Assembly (NCBI RefSeq): GCF_024323335.1 | Contig: NC_066580.1 | Location: 438,025,851-438,089,850, forward strand | Reading direction: 5' to 3' | Source of the DNA: Lathyrus oleraceus | Lineage: Eukaryota; Streptophyta; Magnoliopsida; Fabales; Fabaceae | Length of the DNA: 64,000 bases | Part shown: one piece after another, positions 22,452 to 35,273 of the stretch | Layout: the number at the start of each line of letters is the position of its first letter | Numbering within the stretch: position 1 is the stretch's first letter | Translations under genes and position numbers: made by a program | Notes under the pieces: generated by a model | The model's input: the letters and a program-made list of their open reading frames with translations, nothing else | Told to the model about the DNA's origin: nothing | The model's database searches: none

Positions 22452-25400
22452 TGTCATACCCCAAAATTTGCCTGTTAATTTTTATGATAAATTGATTCAT
22501 GCATGGCATTCATTTCACATTTGCATTCACTCATTAGCATACATTCTCATATAAATTATAAATTTAAATTTATTTATTATGTGATACAGATATAAAAAAT
22601 AATAATGATTTTGGTTATCTGTATGATATAAATAAATTATATATATATAAATAAAATAGTTTTAATTTAATGATAAATAAAAATAGATTTGAATTTTAAT
22701 TGTATAATTAAAATTTTAAATTAATTTTATTTGTTAAAGCTCATTAAATTATAATAACTATTTTTTATAATTTAGTGACTCATGTTCCATTTATTCATTA
22801 TTTATAAATAGTATTTATTTAGTAATTCACGTTTTTTACTTAATAAAATTTATTTATAAGAGTAACACTTTTTTAAAAGCCCATAAATTATAAAATAATT
22901 TTGATTGATATAAGTAAGAATAATTTTGATTTTTTTTAAATGATGAAAGTAAAAATAGAAATAGGTTTGAATTTTAATTCAATTATGTAACTAAAATTTA
23001 AATTAATTTTTATTTGTTAAGAGTCATTTAAATTATTCATTATTTATAATAATATTTGTATTTAATAAATATTTATTTATAATAATAGATATTTAAGACC
23101 AAATCCAAACCAAAAATATATAAATAATCATAGTATTATTTATCATATGATGGTTTTGTTTTATAAAAATAATTTTGGCTCTAATTTAATAACAAAATTT
23201 AAATTTGAACTTTTGAAATGCCAGCCCAAGCAAACTGTTAGAGCTAACTCTCCTAAATTATATGGTGAGATTCTAAAATATAGGAAGGGATCCAAATATT
23301 TAGCAAGGTTAAACCCTAATCCACACCATTATAAATACTTCATATGGCTGCAGCGAGAGAGGAGGAAGACGAAAAAGAGGAGAGATACAGCAGAAGAAGA
23401 TACACAAGACAAGGCAGAAGCAAGAAGATTCACGGGCAGGGAAAAGAGAAGCAACCATAAAGCACTCATAGCCTGAATAAGAACAACACACATACACTGA
23501 GCAAGCTAGAAGAATCAAATCCCCAGTAAGTGTTCATTAGGGAATTTGCATCCAGCATGATTATCTTGCAATACTCCTTAATTCATGCATGAATAATATT
23601 GGTTTAATATATATTGAGATGATGTATTCATGGTTTGGTGGATGTTGATATTGCTTTATTCAAGTATGCATTTGTTCTTGATATGTCATAGCATGTTGGA
23701 GAAATTTTGTTTGCATGATTAAAGAATTATATCTGCCATTTAATTATTATTATATGAGTGTTGTTTCTAGCATGATTATGTTTATTTCACATGCTGTTAT
23801 TACATAATAATGATGATGATGATATAATGGTGATAATATAAATCCTTGGTTGTCTTTAACATGTATGTGTAAGGTTTGTTTTATCATTATCACTTGCAGT
23901 AAAGAGAACTAATACATGAGTAAAATAATATAAGCTTCTTGATTTGTGCATGGCTATTTTTATTATTGCATGATGATTATATATGATCTTATTTTATGTG
24001 TGTGGTTTGATATAAGATGAAGTTACAAGTTTGTTATATTCACATGAAAGAAACAGCATGAGAAAAAATAAAGTAGCTTGCCGTAAGAGAGAAAGTTGTA
24101 ACATGCATGGTGGTGTTGTGTCAAAATGGAAAAATTCATGTAGAATGAATATATATTTTAATGAAGGCGAATAAATAACGAATGGACCAACATAGCTCGT
24201 TGGTAGCTTCCCCCTCAATGCAATGTAGAGGTCCTGGGTTTGAGACCATTATTTTTCTATTATTAAAATAAAACCCATTAATTAATTTTCTAATTAATAT
24301 ATTATATTAGTTATTTAAACTAGGATATAATTTAATCTAGTTTATTAATTAAATTTTCATATATCACTTAATTAATTAAAATGGGCTATTTTGAATAATA
24401 AAAATCTAATTATATATATATTTTTTCCTCTTTTCTTTTAAAATATCTATCAATTTAGTCTAAGTTTTTCCATAAATTCATAAAAAAAAAATCTATTATT
24501 ATAGACTAAAAATATTCTTAATTCATTCTTAAATTTAGTTTATTTATTTCATTTGTCATGAACTTTCTATGTAATCGATTTAATTAGGATTTTTTTATTT
24601 CTTTCTTTTTAGTTTAATTAGGTTTTATTATTTTGTATGCCCTTTTAATTTTGTACTCGTTAATTAAGATTTAGATATTTTATATCCCCTTTTAAATTAT
24701 GTACCCCCATCCCGAAGCCATGTAATAGCGTAGTCTTATTTTTCGCACTTTAATTTTTCCATACTGTGAATATAACTGTCTAGATGTATGCTAATAGGAT
24801 TGCATGGAAAGATAAATAACCGAACTTAGATAAATTAATTCAAGATAATATATCTGAATCCAATCATTTCCACACTTGCACCTCTAGGGTAACCCTCTCT
24901 TTGTTGCCTTACGATATTACGGTCATGTCCCGCGAATGTGGGGATACCCTTAGCAAAGACCCTTTTGATTAAATCATCATCATCCCTAAACAGATAAGTC
25001 ATAGTCCCTTCGATCAAAAGGTCAATGTCCCTACAAGATAAATCATAGTCCCTCGAACGTTGCCTTCGAATATATGACCTTGTCCCTCGAACGTTGCCTT
25101 CGAATATATGACTTTGTCCCTCGATGACCCTTCGTTGTAGCCTGCGATTAAATGATGATCGTCCCTTCGAATGCTAAGGTATCCTTACAAATGTTGCCTT
25201 CAATGACCAATCGACGACCCCACGATGTCCCTTTACATCCAAAGGATAAGACTACTTACTTCTCAATAGTAAGGACAATTTTACCCTCCTAAGGATAGGA
25301 AATACCTATAAAGATCTTGGTTAGGTATAACTCTTAAATGCTTGCTCACAGCTTAAAATACTTTTCACACCTCACACTTTTCAAAACATCTTTTAGAAAA

Positions 25401-25810
25401 TCACCACTTGGTATACATTCGCACCAGAATCATCGTCGAGTTATATTTTTCTAAACATCTTTCAAAATCAAACGAGATAAACACTTTGTATACATTCGTA
25501 CAAGAATCATTACAAAGTTAAACTCTCCTTTCAAAATATTTTCTAAACACACCACATTCCTCAAACACTTTCTCAAACAAGGAAAACATAAGTGAGTTAA
25601 GCAATTAAGAGCCCATGGATAACCATGGATACAAAGGGTGCTAACACCTTCCCTTTATATAATGTACCTCCCGAACTCAAAATCTAATCAAGGTCTTTCC
25701 TGTTCTTTTTCGCCTTTCCTTATTGGATAAAAGAAAAGTCGGTGGCGACTCTTGCTATCCGCAATATAGCTTGTCAAAGCAAAAACACAGAGTCAGTTCA
25801 CCGTATCACA
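22452..25810 (+). repeat. Ogre 3' LTR
   Basis: Colinear with 256-3581. TATA at 23330-23337, tRNA-like boxes at 24193-24246. Ends CCGTATCACA, followed by the GTCAC target copy at 25811. Confidence 0.93.
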
Positions 25811-27459
25811 GTCACCTACCTGAGAGATATGGATATCTCATAACTGATCAAGGTGATGTATTACTCATGGATCAAGATGAGCCTGTGACCTACCAAGAGG
25901 CCATAACTGGTCCCGAGTCTGAGAAGTGGCTAGAAGCCATGAAATCTGAAATGGATTCCATGTACACAAACCAAGTGTGGACCTTGGTAGCGCCTCCTGT
26001 AGGAGTTAACCCTATAGGATGCAAATGGGTCTTCAAAAAGAAGACTGACATGGATGGTAAAGTACATAACTATAAGGCAAGACTGGTTCCAAAAGGGTAT
26101 AAACAAATTCATGGGGTTGACTATGATGAAACCTTTTCACTAGTTGCAATGCTTAAATCTGTTCGGATTTTACTTGCTATCGCTGCATATCATGATTATG
26201 AAATATGGAAAATGGATGTCAAAACTGCTTTCCTTAATGGGAATCTTCTTGAGGATGTGTACATGACACAACCTGAAGGATTTGACATACCAGAAGAATC
26301 CCAAAAGATATGTAAGTTACAAAGATCAATCTATGGATTGAAGCAAGCTTCCAGAAGCTGGAATCTTTGTTTTGATGAAATAGTAAAACAATATGGATTC
26401 ATCCAGAACGAAGATAAGCCTTGTGTCTACAAGAAGGTTAGTGGGAGCATGATCGTTTTCCTGGTATTATATGCAGATGACATATTACTATTTGGAAACG
26501 ATGTCCCTACCCTGCAACAAGTAAAGTCTTGGTTGGGGAAATGCTTATCTATGAATGACCTAGGTGAAGTAGTCTATATATTAGGAATCATGATCTATAG
26601 AGATAGATCACAAAAACTGATTGGCTTAAGTCAGAGTACATACATAGACAAAGTGTTGAGACGCTTTAATATGCATGATTCTAAGAAAGGATTCATACCT
26701 ATGCAACATGGCTTGTATCTATCAAAAACACAATCCCCTTCAACTAAGGAAGAAAGGGATCGCATAAATAAGATTCCATATGCATTTGCAATAGGATCTA
26801 TCATGTATGCCATGTTATGTACTCGACCAGATGTCTCGTATGCTTTAAGTGCAACGAGTATGTACCAATCTGATCCCGGTGATGCTCATTGGGTAGCTGT
26901 CAAGAATATCCTTAAGTATTTGAGAAAGACTAATGACTCATTCTTGATATATAGAGGTCAGGAAGAGCTTGTTGTAATTGCATACACCGATGCTAGCTTC
27001 CAGACAGATAAGGTTGACTTTAGATCGCAATCTGGTTATGTGTTTTGCTTAAACAGTGGCGCTGTGAGCTGGAAAAGTTCAAAGCAAGATACAGTTGATG
27101 ATTTTACAACCGAGGCCGAGTATATTGATGCCTCAAATGCAGCAAAGGAAGTTGTTTGGATCAAAAAGTTCATTAGTGAACTTGGCATGGTTCATAGCAT
27201 TATGGATCCCATTGGTCTCTATTGTGATAACAATGGTGCTATCGCACAAGCTAAGGAGCCTAGATCTCACAAACGATCCAAACACATACTTAGGCGTTAT
27301 CACCTCATTTGAGAGATAATAGATAGAGGAGATGTGAAAATATGCAGAGTACCTACACTTGACAATATTGTTGACCCACTGACAAAGCCTCTTGCGCAGC
27401 AGAAGCATGATGGCCATACTAGATCTATGGGCATTAGGGGTATGCCTGATTGGCTCTAG
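25811..27459 (+). pseudogene. Angela/BARE-like copia reverse transcriptase-RNase H (right part), premature TGA near the end
   Basis: Continues the frame of 1-255 after the second GTCAC: LPERYGYLITDQGD, then RT (GCKWVFKKKTDMDGKV, MDVKTAFLNGNL, catalytic VLYADDILLFGND with YADD at 26470-26481) and RNase H (YTDASFQTDK, TTEAEYIDAS, LYCDNNGAIAQ). A TGA at 27310-27312 replaces an expected Arg (CGA to TGA). The frame then stays open for 48 codons (EIIDRGDVKICRV, DPLTKPLAQQKHDGHT) to the natural TAG at 27457-27459. Without the Ogre insertion and this nonsense change the visible polyprotein is intact. Confidence 0.9.
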
Positions 27460-27463
27460 TGCT

Positions 27464-27473
27464 AGTGGGAGAT
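27464..27473 (+). promoter_or_regulatory. Polypurine tract of the Angela-like element
   Basis: AGTGGGAGAT directly before the LTR start TGTTGGTG. Confidence 0.75.
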
Positions 27474-28818
27474 TGTTGGTGTAATCCCTAGAGGCCAATA
27501 CTTTTGGTACTTGTATCGAATTATTTATTAATAATAAAAGGCTTTTTCTTTATTATGTTTGTTTAATAAAGTCCCTAGAATAACTAGTCCGTTTAATGTT
27601 TCAAGTGTGACTTAATCATGAGATCCCATTAAACATAAGGACATTATTCTTAAAGCATCCGTAGTCGAGCTTTATTGTGAAGTGGGATAACATTAAAGCA
27701 TTAAGGCTATTATGTATATAGACTGATGATCACGTCTCATGGATCATGGATAAGGAGTTATCAAGTCTTAAACATAGGTATGAATATTAAGAGTAATATT
27801 TATACTGGATTGACTCATTATGAGAATACTATATAGAATGTTATGCAAAGTGTCGTAAGTTATTCTCATGGTGATAATGGTGTATACCACCCTTCGACCT
27901 GAAACCACTATGGACCCTAGATGTAGAGTCAAGTTCCTTATTGCTGATCAAACATTGTCCGTAACTGGATGACCATAAAGACAGTTGATGGGTACTCCAC
28001 GAAGCATGCTGAGGGACATGAGTGACCTAGATGGAATTTGCCCATCCTGCATAACAGGATAAATGTCTATGGGCCTAATATTGAACTGGACAAGGATGAC
28101 ACGGTCTATGCCTTGTGTTCAATATAGACATAAGGGCAAAAGGGTAATTGTACACATAAGTATTATCACAAAAGGATTTGTCAGATCACATGACATTTTC
28201 GTGTCTTGGGTAGCAGTGATGTGTTGCTAGATACCGCTCACTGTTTATTATGTTAAATACGTGATTTAATATAATTGCCAATGCCGCGAAAACCTACAGG
28301 GTCACACACAAAAGGACGGATTGATGAGAGATAGATTAACTAAGGAACGCCGTAAGGTACGGTGCACTTATATGAATTGTAGAACATCGTAAGGTACAGT
28401 GTACTTAAGTAGAATACGAAATATGGTAAGGTACCACGCGCTTAAGTGATTTTGGCATATTATAAGATATAGGCCACATACACTTAAGTGGGCTTTTTAG
28501 CTTGCAGTCCACACAAGTGGTTATATAAATAGAACCCTTGTGCAGAAGCATTTGTGCAGTTGAAATTTTGTTTCTCTCTCTCACTCAAAGCCTTCATTCG
28601 TAGCAGCTAGCACTGAGATTGAAGGAATTCGTTCGTGTGGACTGAGTAGAGGTGTTGTCGTTGTTCAACGTTCGTGATCGCTCTGTAGATCTGCATCAAA
28701 GGTTTCAATCGCCACAAGAGATAACGATTCTATCACTGATCATGCCCATTCATAAGGATCACTAAAGGAGAATTTCTTTTTTAATTTCTGTTGCGTTTTG
28801 GTTCGCTCTTCTCCTTCA
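27474..28818 (+). repeat. 3' LTR of the Angela-like copia element
   Basis: Starts TGTTGGTGTAATCCCTAGAGG, resembling the BARE/Angela LTR start. The right end is set at CTCCTTCA (28818) from the TG...CA rule but cannot be checked because the 5' LTR is outside the window; ends at about 28840-28852 are possible. Upstream of a TATATAAATA box (28522-28531) lie four degenerate repeats of about 43 bp (about 28335-28500) with cores GTAAGGTAC and CTTAAGT. Confidence 0.8.
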
Positions 28819-28865
28819 AGAGCGACTAGGGCTACATCGAAGGATACATCAGATAGTTCTTCAGG

Positions 28866-29162
28866 GTGTCACATTTGTGCATGGTGCAGACTGCTCCAGG
28901 AGACCCGTTGAGACCAGCTCATCAGGAGATGCTAGAGGAGAAGCAAGCACAACTAGGACATGTTAAGGATGTCTTCCTTATGTATTATCTTATAGTGGAG
29001 ATTACGCAGGCAGACATTGACAGATGTATCTTTCCTAATGGTTCTAATGTGAGGCAGGTCCTAGATGTCATCATGACGGAGGCACGGGGGGCATTGATAT
29101 ACTGGAGACAACGTCGGGGGACAGGTGAGATTGATGGTCGAGGAGACAGAGCGGACAGATGA
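28866..29162 (+). pseudogene. Fragment of a MAIN-like / plant mobile domain protein C-terminus (tentative)
   Basis: A 98-codon ORF with QTAPGDPLRPAHQEMLEE, VEITQADIDRCIFPNGS and VLDVIMTEARGALIYWRQRR ends in a Gly/Arg-rich tail that continues past the stop as a GGTAGAGGA repeat. The pattern resembles the C-terminal part of plant MAIN-like (PMD, Mutator-associated) proteins of legumes; I recognise it by eye only. No N-terminal part is present upstream, where the copia LTR ends, so it is a fragment. Function in situ unlikely. Confidence 0.4.
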
Positions 29163-29442
29163 GGTAGAGAAGGTAGAGGAGGTAGAGGAGAGGTAGTCAG
29201 ACATACACAATAGTGTCTTAGTATATAGTAGTAGTATGGTCTGTATTTTATTTTGACAGTTTTGCTACTTTATTGATCTCGATTGTATGATAATTTGACA
29301 TTTATTAGTATTTTATTTATGTATGGCATACCATCTAGAATTATGTAAGTAAATTTTTGTTTTTTAATTGTATGGTATGGTTTAAGTCTTCATTTGAATA
29401 TAGATAAACAAAATATAACATGAAAGACTAAGTTTTGAGACG

Positions 29443-29603
29443 TTACGGAGATGTATCTCCGTAATATTAACAGAGATGCATCTCCGATCCAATTCACGTG
29501 TATAATGACTTCTAAGTGTGTATGTTTTAAATTGTTACGGAGATGCATCTCCGAAATATTTCAAAGTTCATTCAGAATTTGGTGCGTCCGGAGATGCTTT
29601 CCG
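29443..29603. repeat. Cluster of four CGGAGATGCATCTCCG-type palindromes
   Basis: TTACGGAGAT-GT-ATCTCCGTAA at 29443-29464 (10-bp arms), GAGATGCATCTC at 29473-29484, CGGAGATGCATCTCCG at 29538-29553 (perfect 16-bp palindrome), and a degenerate copy at 29588-29603. Confidence 0.85.
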
Positions 29604-29788
29604 AAAACTATGGACATTTAAATAATTTTGCACGGTGGCTAAGAAGTATTAAGGGTGCATTAAGGAATCCCCAAAAAGTTATAGAAGTATTACTTTGGTA
29701 ATGGACTCTTAAGTCCACCTTGAGGACAATGTGGTTTTCCAAGATTGGTGGAATGTAGTGATTTAAATGTGATATTATTAGGTCCAAG

Positions 29789-31689
29789 CAGTGTTTTAAA
29801 ACCCGGACCGTTCTGGTCGGACCATAGTTGCAATTGACCCGATGAAAACTGGAGTGATCGGACCAGTTCACTAGTCAGATCAATGAAGCAGTGAGTTTCT
29901 TGATCCAACGGATTGATCTTTTTATGTTTATTTTTTAGCTTAATTATAATTTTGATTCCTTCTTTTCATTTTTCTTAAATTTTGGTGTCTCTTTTATAAA
30001 ATCCGATTTTATTAATATTTATAATTATATTAATTATTTATAATAATTAAATAATGTTAAAATTGCAAAATTGAAATTTTGTCAAATTTTAAGAATTAGA
30101 TATGTAACATTTGAAAACTATTAGGATTGTAGTTTGACCAAATATACTATAAATTTCTTTGATGTTTAATTTAGTAAAAAAAAAGAGAATTATATATATT
30201 CTATAATTACAATATTTTTCTCTAATTCATTCTCATTAAACTTGTTTATTATTAATCATATAATATATTAATATAATAAATTTAAAAAATTAGAAAATTA
30301 ATTATAAAATATAATCATTGTATTAATTAACAAAAGATTTAAACAATAAAATTATGTAATCAAAGAAAAATAAAATTGATTTTTTACATTATTTTCAGTA
30401 TGAAACTTATTATTTGAAAAATAAAAGTTTATGTTAACAAAAAAAGATGAAATTAAATTTTTATATTATTTTTTATTGTCTACTCAATCTTTTATTTTTA
30501 ACTATTTATATAGAGCATAAACTTTATTTATGTTATTTATATTAATTTTTTAGTTTATATGATATATATAATTACTTTTTTATATTATAAGCATCAATAA
30601 ATTGTTAGAATTTCATTTAAAATTGTTATTCATCTTATTTGTATGAATAAATATATAAAATTCTCTTTTATAGATTTTATAATTATGAAACTTATATTAA
30701 AAAATTTATTTTATGAATACATTTTTTAATTTGTATTCTGAATTAGAAGTCATGTGTGGTTTAAACAGTGACTCATTGGTCCGACCAATAATTCAATAAT
30801 CTAATAGTTTGATCCGGTCGATAATTGGAAAAAATTTACTTCATACCCCTATCTTTATTCCTATATTCCCATATTTTATAAAAGAAATACCAATTTTGTC
30901 ATTGTATATTTTTAACTAATTTATCATTTTAAAAAAATTACTTTTATTTTGTGTTCCAAAAGACTTTGTAAAAGAGTTTTGATAGTCAGTATTTAAATAT
31001 TTTTTTATTTTTATTTTGTATACCAGAAGACTTTTCAAAAGAGTTCCAATAATCAGATTTTAACATTAACTTTTATTTTGTCTACCGAAAGACTTTGTAA
31101 AAGAGTTCCCCTAATAAAAAATTTAACATTTTTTAATGTTTATTTTGCATATCGGAAGACTTTGTAAAAGAGTCCCGATAGTTATTTTTTACTTTTATTT
31201 TATGTATCAGAAGACTTTGCAAAAGAGTTCCGATAGTCCGTTTTTAAAAATATTTTTTAACTTTTATTTTATGCATCGAAAGACTTTGCAAAAGAGTTAT
31301 GATAGTAAATTTTTTACATTTTTTTACTTTTATTTTGCGTATAGAAAGACTTTGGAAAGAGTTCTGATAGTCATTTTAAAAATATTTTTTAATTTTTGTG
31401 TAATCGAAAGACTTTACAAAAGAGTTTTGATAGTCAATTTTTAACATTAAATTTTTTGTATATCGGAAGACTGCGGAAAAGAGTTCCGGTAGTCGGTTTT
31501 TTATTTTGTATATCCGAATACTTTCTAAAAGAGTTCTGAATATCAATTTTTTTATTTTATTTTTTATTTTTTAATAAATTATTTATAAGAGGATAGTTTG
31601 GTCTAAAAAATTATAATGTAGAGATATGAGAATAAATAATAGAGTATGGGATAAAATTTTTGATGATTGATTTAGGTTTTGAAACATTG
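29789..31689. mobile_element. Non-autonomous hAT-type DNA transposon
   Basis: Left end CAGTGTTTTAAAACC at 29789-29803; right end GGTTTTGAAACATTG at 31675-31689 is its inverted copy with 13 of 15 matches. Flanks GGTCCAAG (29781-29788) and GGTCTAAG (31690-31697) form an 8-bp target duplication with one mismatch, the size diagnostic of hAT elements. No transposase ORF. Subterminal GGTCGGACC (about 29815) and GGTCCGACC (about 30779) motifs are inverted relative to each other. The interior is AT-rich with a tandem array at the right. Confidence 0.75.
30945..31560. repeat. Tandem array of about ten 55-75 bp units inside the hAT element
   Basis: Recurring core AGACTTTGTAAAAGAGTTCC with GATAGTC about 3 nt later, spaced by T-rich stretches, at about 30960, 31028, 31089, 31159, 31212, 31281, 31347, 31409, 31469 and 31521. 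The 102-codon ORF over it is a by-product. Confidence 0.85.
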
Positions 31690-31697
31690 GGTCTAAG

Positions 31698-32750
31698 TTC
31701 TATGAGTCCGTAATTAAGAATATGCTAGATATTTAGGTGGTGAGTTATTACCCTTTAAAAGGATTTAAATATTAAGTAATTGGCTAATATCAATATTATA
31801 AATATATAATTGGTGAGTGTAATAATAAATCAATGAAATGAATGAAAAAGTTAATTTTAAAATTTGTTAGCATTTTTTAATGTAATTGTTGTTTATTTTT
31901 CTCGGTAGGCAAAAGCATGTTCATAACACATTTTGAATTCACAGCAAAAAGTGATTAATGGACCTAAAAAGTTCATCATTGCAAATAGTCGCACCGACTA
32001 GATAGCTACTCTTCATCTAAAACGAAGAAGAAAAAAACTACATTATGCTATAGCTTTTGTAAAATCACCAAACTGTTCGGACATGAAATAACTTGCAATG
32101 CAAGCTAGGGAAGCAAAAACAAACAAAACCACGATTGCTCTGCCTTAACTACCTCATTCATTCCTCCTTCATAGAGGTGTTTTACAGTAAAAGCAATGAC
32201 TTATATTTTATTTTTATAAAGTTTGTGTTTCTCTACACAATCCTATTATCATTCACTCTATTCACACAATTTTCCTAAAAAAACACAAAAGTAACGTGAC
32301 CTTAAACTGTTGGATAGTATGTAGTGGGTATTTTGTTATAATAAGGTTAATGGTAATTTAATCAATTTATATTTTATTATATTTTCTTGGTAATTTTATT
32401 TTCAACTACTTGATAATTTTATTTTCAACTACTTTATGTTATTAATATTATTGTAAACTTAATATTTTTTTTCTTCAAATTTGACATCTATGATATTATT
32501 ATGGTATCTAGAGCTTGTTTTGATTCTCCTTAAGGTATTCATCGCTTCGACTATGAATTCTCAAAAATAAAGTTTGGAATGTGTTTGTTTTAATTTTTTA
32601 ATGATAAGTTCTATTGGAATAAAAATCTTTTTGTTAAATTGCTAAATTGTTTCTGACATGTCATCCTCAACTTTTGTATGCATGAAGATCAAGATTAAAT
32701 TATATATGAATTTGGTTGGTTCTCTCACTATTGATTTTGGTATTAATCAT
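31698..32750. other. AT-rich intergenic sequence
   Basis: I see no gene, terminal repeats or other structure in this stretch. Confidence 0.5.
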
Positions 32751-32751
32751 G

Positions 32752-33549
<798 letters not shown>

Positions 33550-34198
33550 TGTTAGAGTTTCAGATTTATATCTTTTATTATTGAGTATGTTTTTATTTTA
33601 TTTTTTTGTGAGAAACTCCCAATGCTTCATGTTAATGCTTTTGAGGATGAGATTCAACAATATTTAACATGGTAACATATTTGGTTTAAGGATTGCAATA
33701 TGGGCATTTGACTCATGCCCACGCTATGCGTGGGAAGGGTGTTGAATATGTATTTTTGTTGTTGGAGTTTATTTGAAGTCACATGTTTCTTAGGTTAGCA
33801 GACAGTTGAATGTATAAATATGTGTGTGTGTGTGTGTCTGTGTGTGTGTGTGACGGCAACCTCGCCCTTTGAAATAATTTTTGGGGATGAGATTCAAGTA
33901 TATTTAACATGGTATCAGAGTCGATTAAGGAATGCAATATGATAATTTGACTCATATCCAAGATAGGCGTACGGGTGGGTTTGAATATGTATTTATGGTA
34001 TTGGAGTTTGTTTGAAATTCATATTGTTTAGATCCAAGCTAGGCGTGAGGGTGGGTGTGGAATATGTATTTGTGTTATTGGAGTTTGTTTGAAATCTCAT
34101 ATTGCTTAGGTTCTTAGACTGTTGAATGTTTAAATATGTGAGGACAACCTTGTCATTTGAGCTAACTTTTAGGGGTTGAGATCCAAACATATTTAGCA
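33550..34198 (+). mobile_element. TRIM-like miniature LTR retrotransposon array (LTR-internal-LTR-internal-LTR)
   Basis: LTR-like blocks end ATATTTAACA at 33669 and 33909 and ATATTTAGCA at 34198; block B starts TGTTGAATATGTATTT at 33740 and block D TGTGGAATATGTATTT at 34056. A TGGTATCAGAG Met-tRNA primer site follows block B at 33910 (degenerate TGGTAACA after block A). The internal parts are only about 70 bp and related (ATTGCAATATG / AATGCAATATG, then GACTCAT). A partial block C (about 33980-34033) is fused to another internal end. No coding region. Repeated LTRs sharing internal segments suggest unequal recombination. Confidence 0.65.
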
Positions 34199-34212
34199 TA
34201 AACCACTCCTCA

Positions 34213-34432
34213 TTATTTTATTTTTGTGTTTCCGTCTCAAACATGTAGTATATTTTTCTAATGATATTATCGGATTGTAAAATCTTGATAGTTCAAAATC
34301 CATAAGAATTTCTCAATCTGAGTTATTTTATTTTTGTGTTTCCGTCTCAAACATGTAGTATATTTTTCTAATGATATTATCGGATTGTAAAATCTTGATA
34401 GTTCAAAATCCATAAGAATTTCTCATTCTGAG
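34213..34432. repeat. 110-bp tandem duplication
   Basis: 34213-34322 and 34323-34432 are identical except for about one base (CAATCTG versus CATTCTG), so the duplication is recent. Confidence 0.92.
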
Positions 34433-34683
34433 TTATGTTTTATTGTGTCAGATATTTTTCTCGTGTTTATAATACTATTTTATGTATGGAAGAACCATTT
34501 TTTTTTGCTTATTTGAAACTCGAAATAGCACATGAATTTATTGGGTCTATTAATTTTGTTAAACACATTTCTAAATGATTTGACTTTTTTTTGTGATTCA
34601 GATTATTAATAATATTGTTGATTTTGTTGGAGATAATGATTATGGATATTATGTCATTGACAAACTTTATATCGTTAATCGTG

Positions 34684-35175
34684 TTGGACCTTAAGAAGGA
34701 ACGTCTCACATAAGGAAGGAAAAACACACTAGAAAGGGATAGTTGGCCTACGAATCCATATGTTGCCCAAAATGGGCCATGAGATCGCCTAAATATTAGT
34801 AGTCGCCTGTCAATATATTTTAGCTCACCGAACTCGCTCTCATAAGAGATGGCATGTCACATCATAATGTACTGGGAGAAAGGGTCAAAGAGGATAATCA
34901 TCATCTCTTTGATTTGAGGAAGAATAATTCCCTTACTCTCCACGTTTCTGAGAGAGAAACGGAGGTCACCACTCTCTAGCTCAGATCCAAAAGGTCTTTA
35001 TAAATACCTCAACCTCAGGGTTATGGGGAGAATCAATTTTCACCTAGAAACCACATATACAAAGCTTCTTATCATTGTGCGTGAGTTATCTCTAAACATA
35101 ATCAATAATCCTAAACATCACAGACAATCCTTCAGGTACAAGGCTACCCCTCATTGTACTTTTTTAGCAAGTACA
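34684..35175 (+). repeat. Probable 5' LTR of a decayed Tat-type Ty3/gypsy element
   Basis: TATAAATA at 34999-35006 is followed about 170 bp later by AATAGCGTCCACCATGGG, which resembles the degenerate LTR end/primer site seen before gag in Tat elements (GGCGCCCACCGTGGG type). The left boundary at TGTTGGACC (34684) is a guess; no matching 3' LTR was found. Confidence 0.4.
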
Positions 35176-35273
35176 AATAGCGTCCACCATGGGATCTTGG
35201 TAAAACTGACATAGGGCCTCTTTTTACACGACGATCAACTATTTGCCCACCTCTTCAACCCCTTTAAAATATA

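Larger units (their letters stand above)
256..25810 (+). mobile_element. Ogre-like Ty3/gypsy LTR retrotransposon, nearly complete, inactivated, with nested chromovirus
   Basis: LTRs of 3326 and 3359 bp begin TGTCATACCCCAAAATTTG and end GTATCACA. Flanks carry a perfect target duplication GTCAC (251-255 and 25811-25815). Without the nested element at 8794-16831 and its duplicated target it is about 17.5 kb. Order: 5' LTR, PBS, ORF1 (4314-5642), gag-pro (5836 onward), intron, RT-RH-aRH-INT (to 20421), repeat-rich 3' region, polypurine tract, 3' LTR. A separate ORF1, an intron between pro and RT, and a second archaeal-type RNase H are known marks of Ogre/Tat elements of legumes. ORF1, gag, the pro-RT linker and RNase H each carry in-frame stops, and aRH and integrase carry deletions, so this copy cannot be autonomous. 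Confidence 0.95.

Noticed and set aside
31136..31444. 102-codon ORF with repeated FYFxYRKTLQK
   Set aside because: Translation of the tandem array inside the hAT element.
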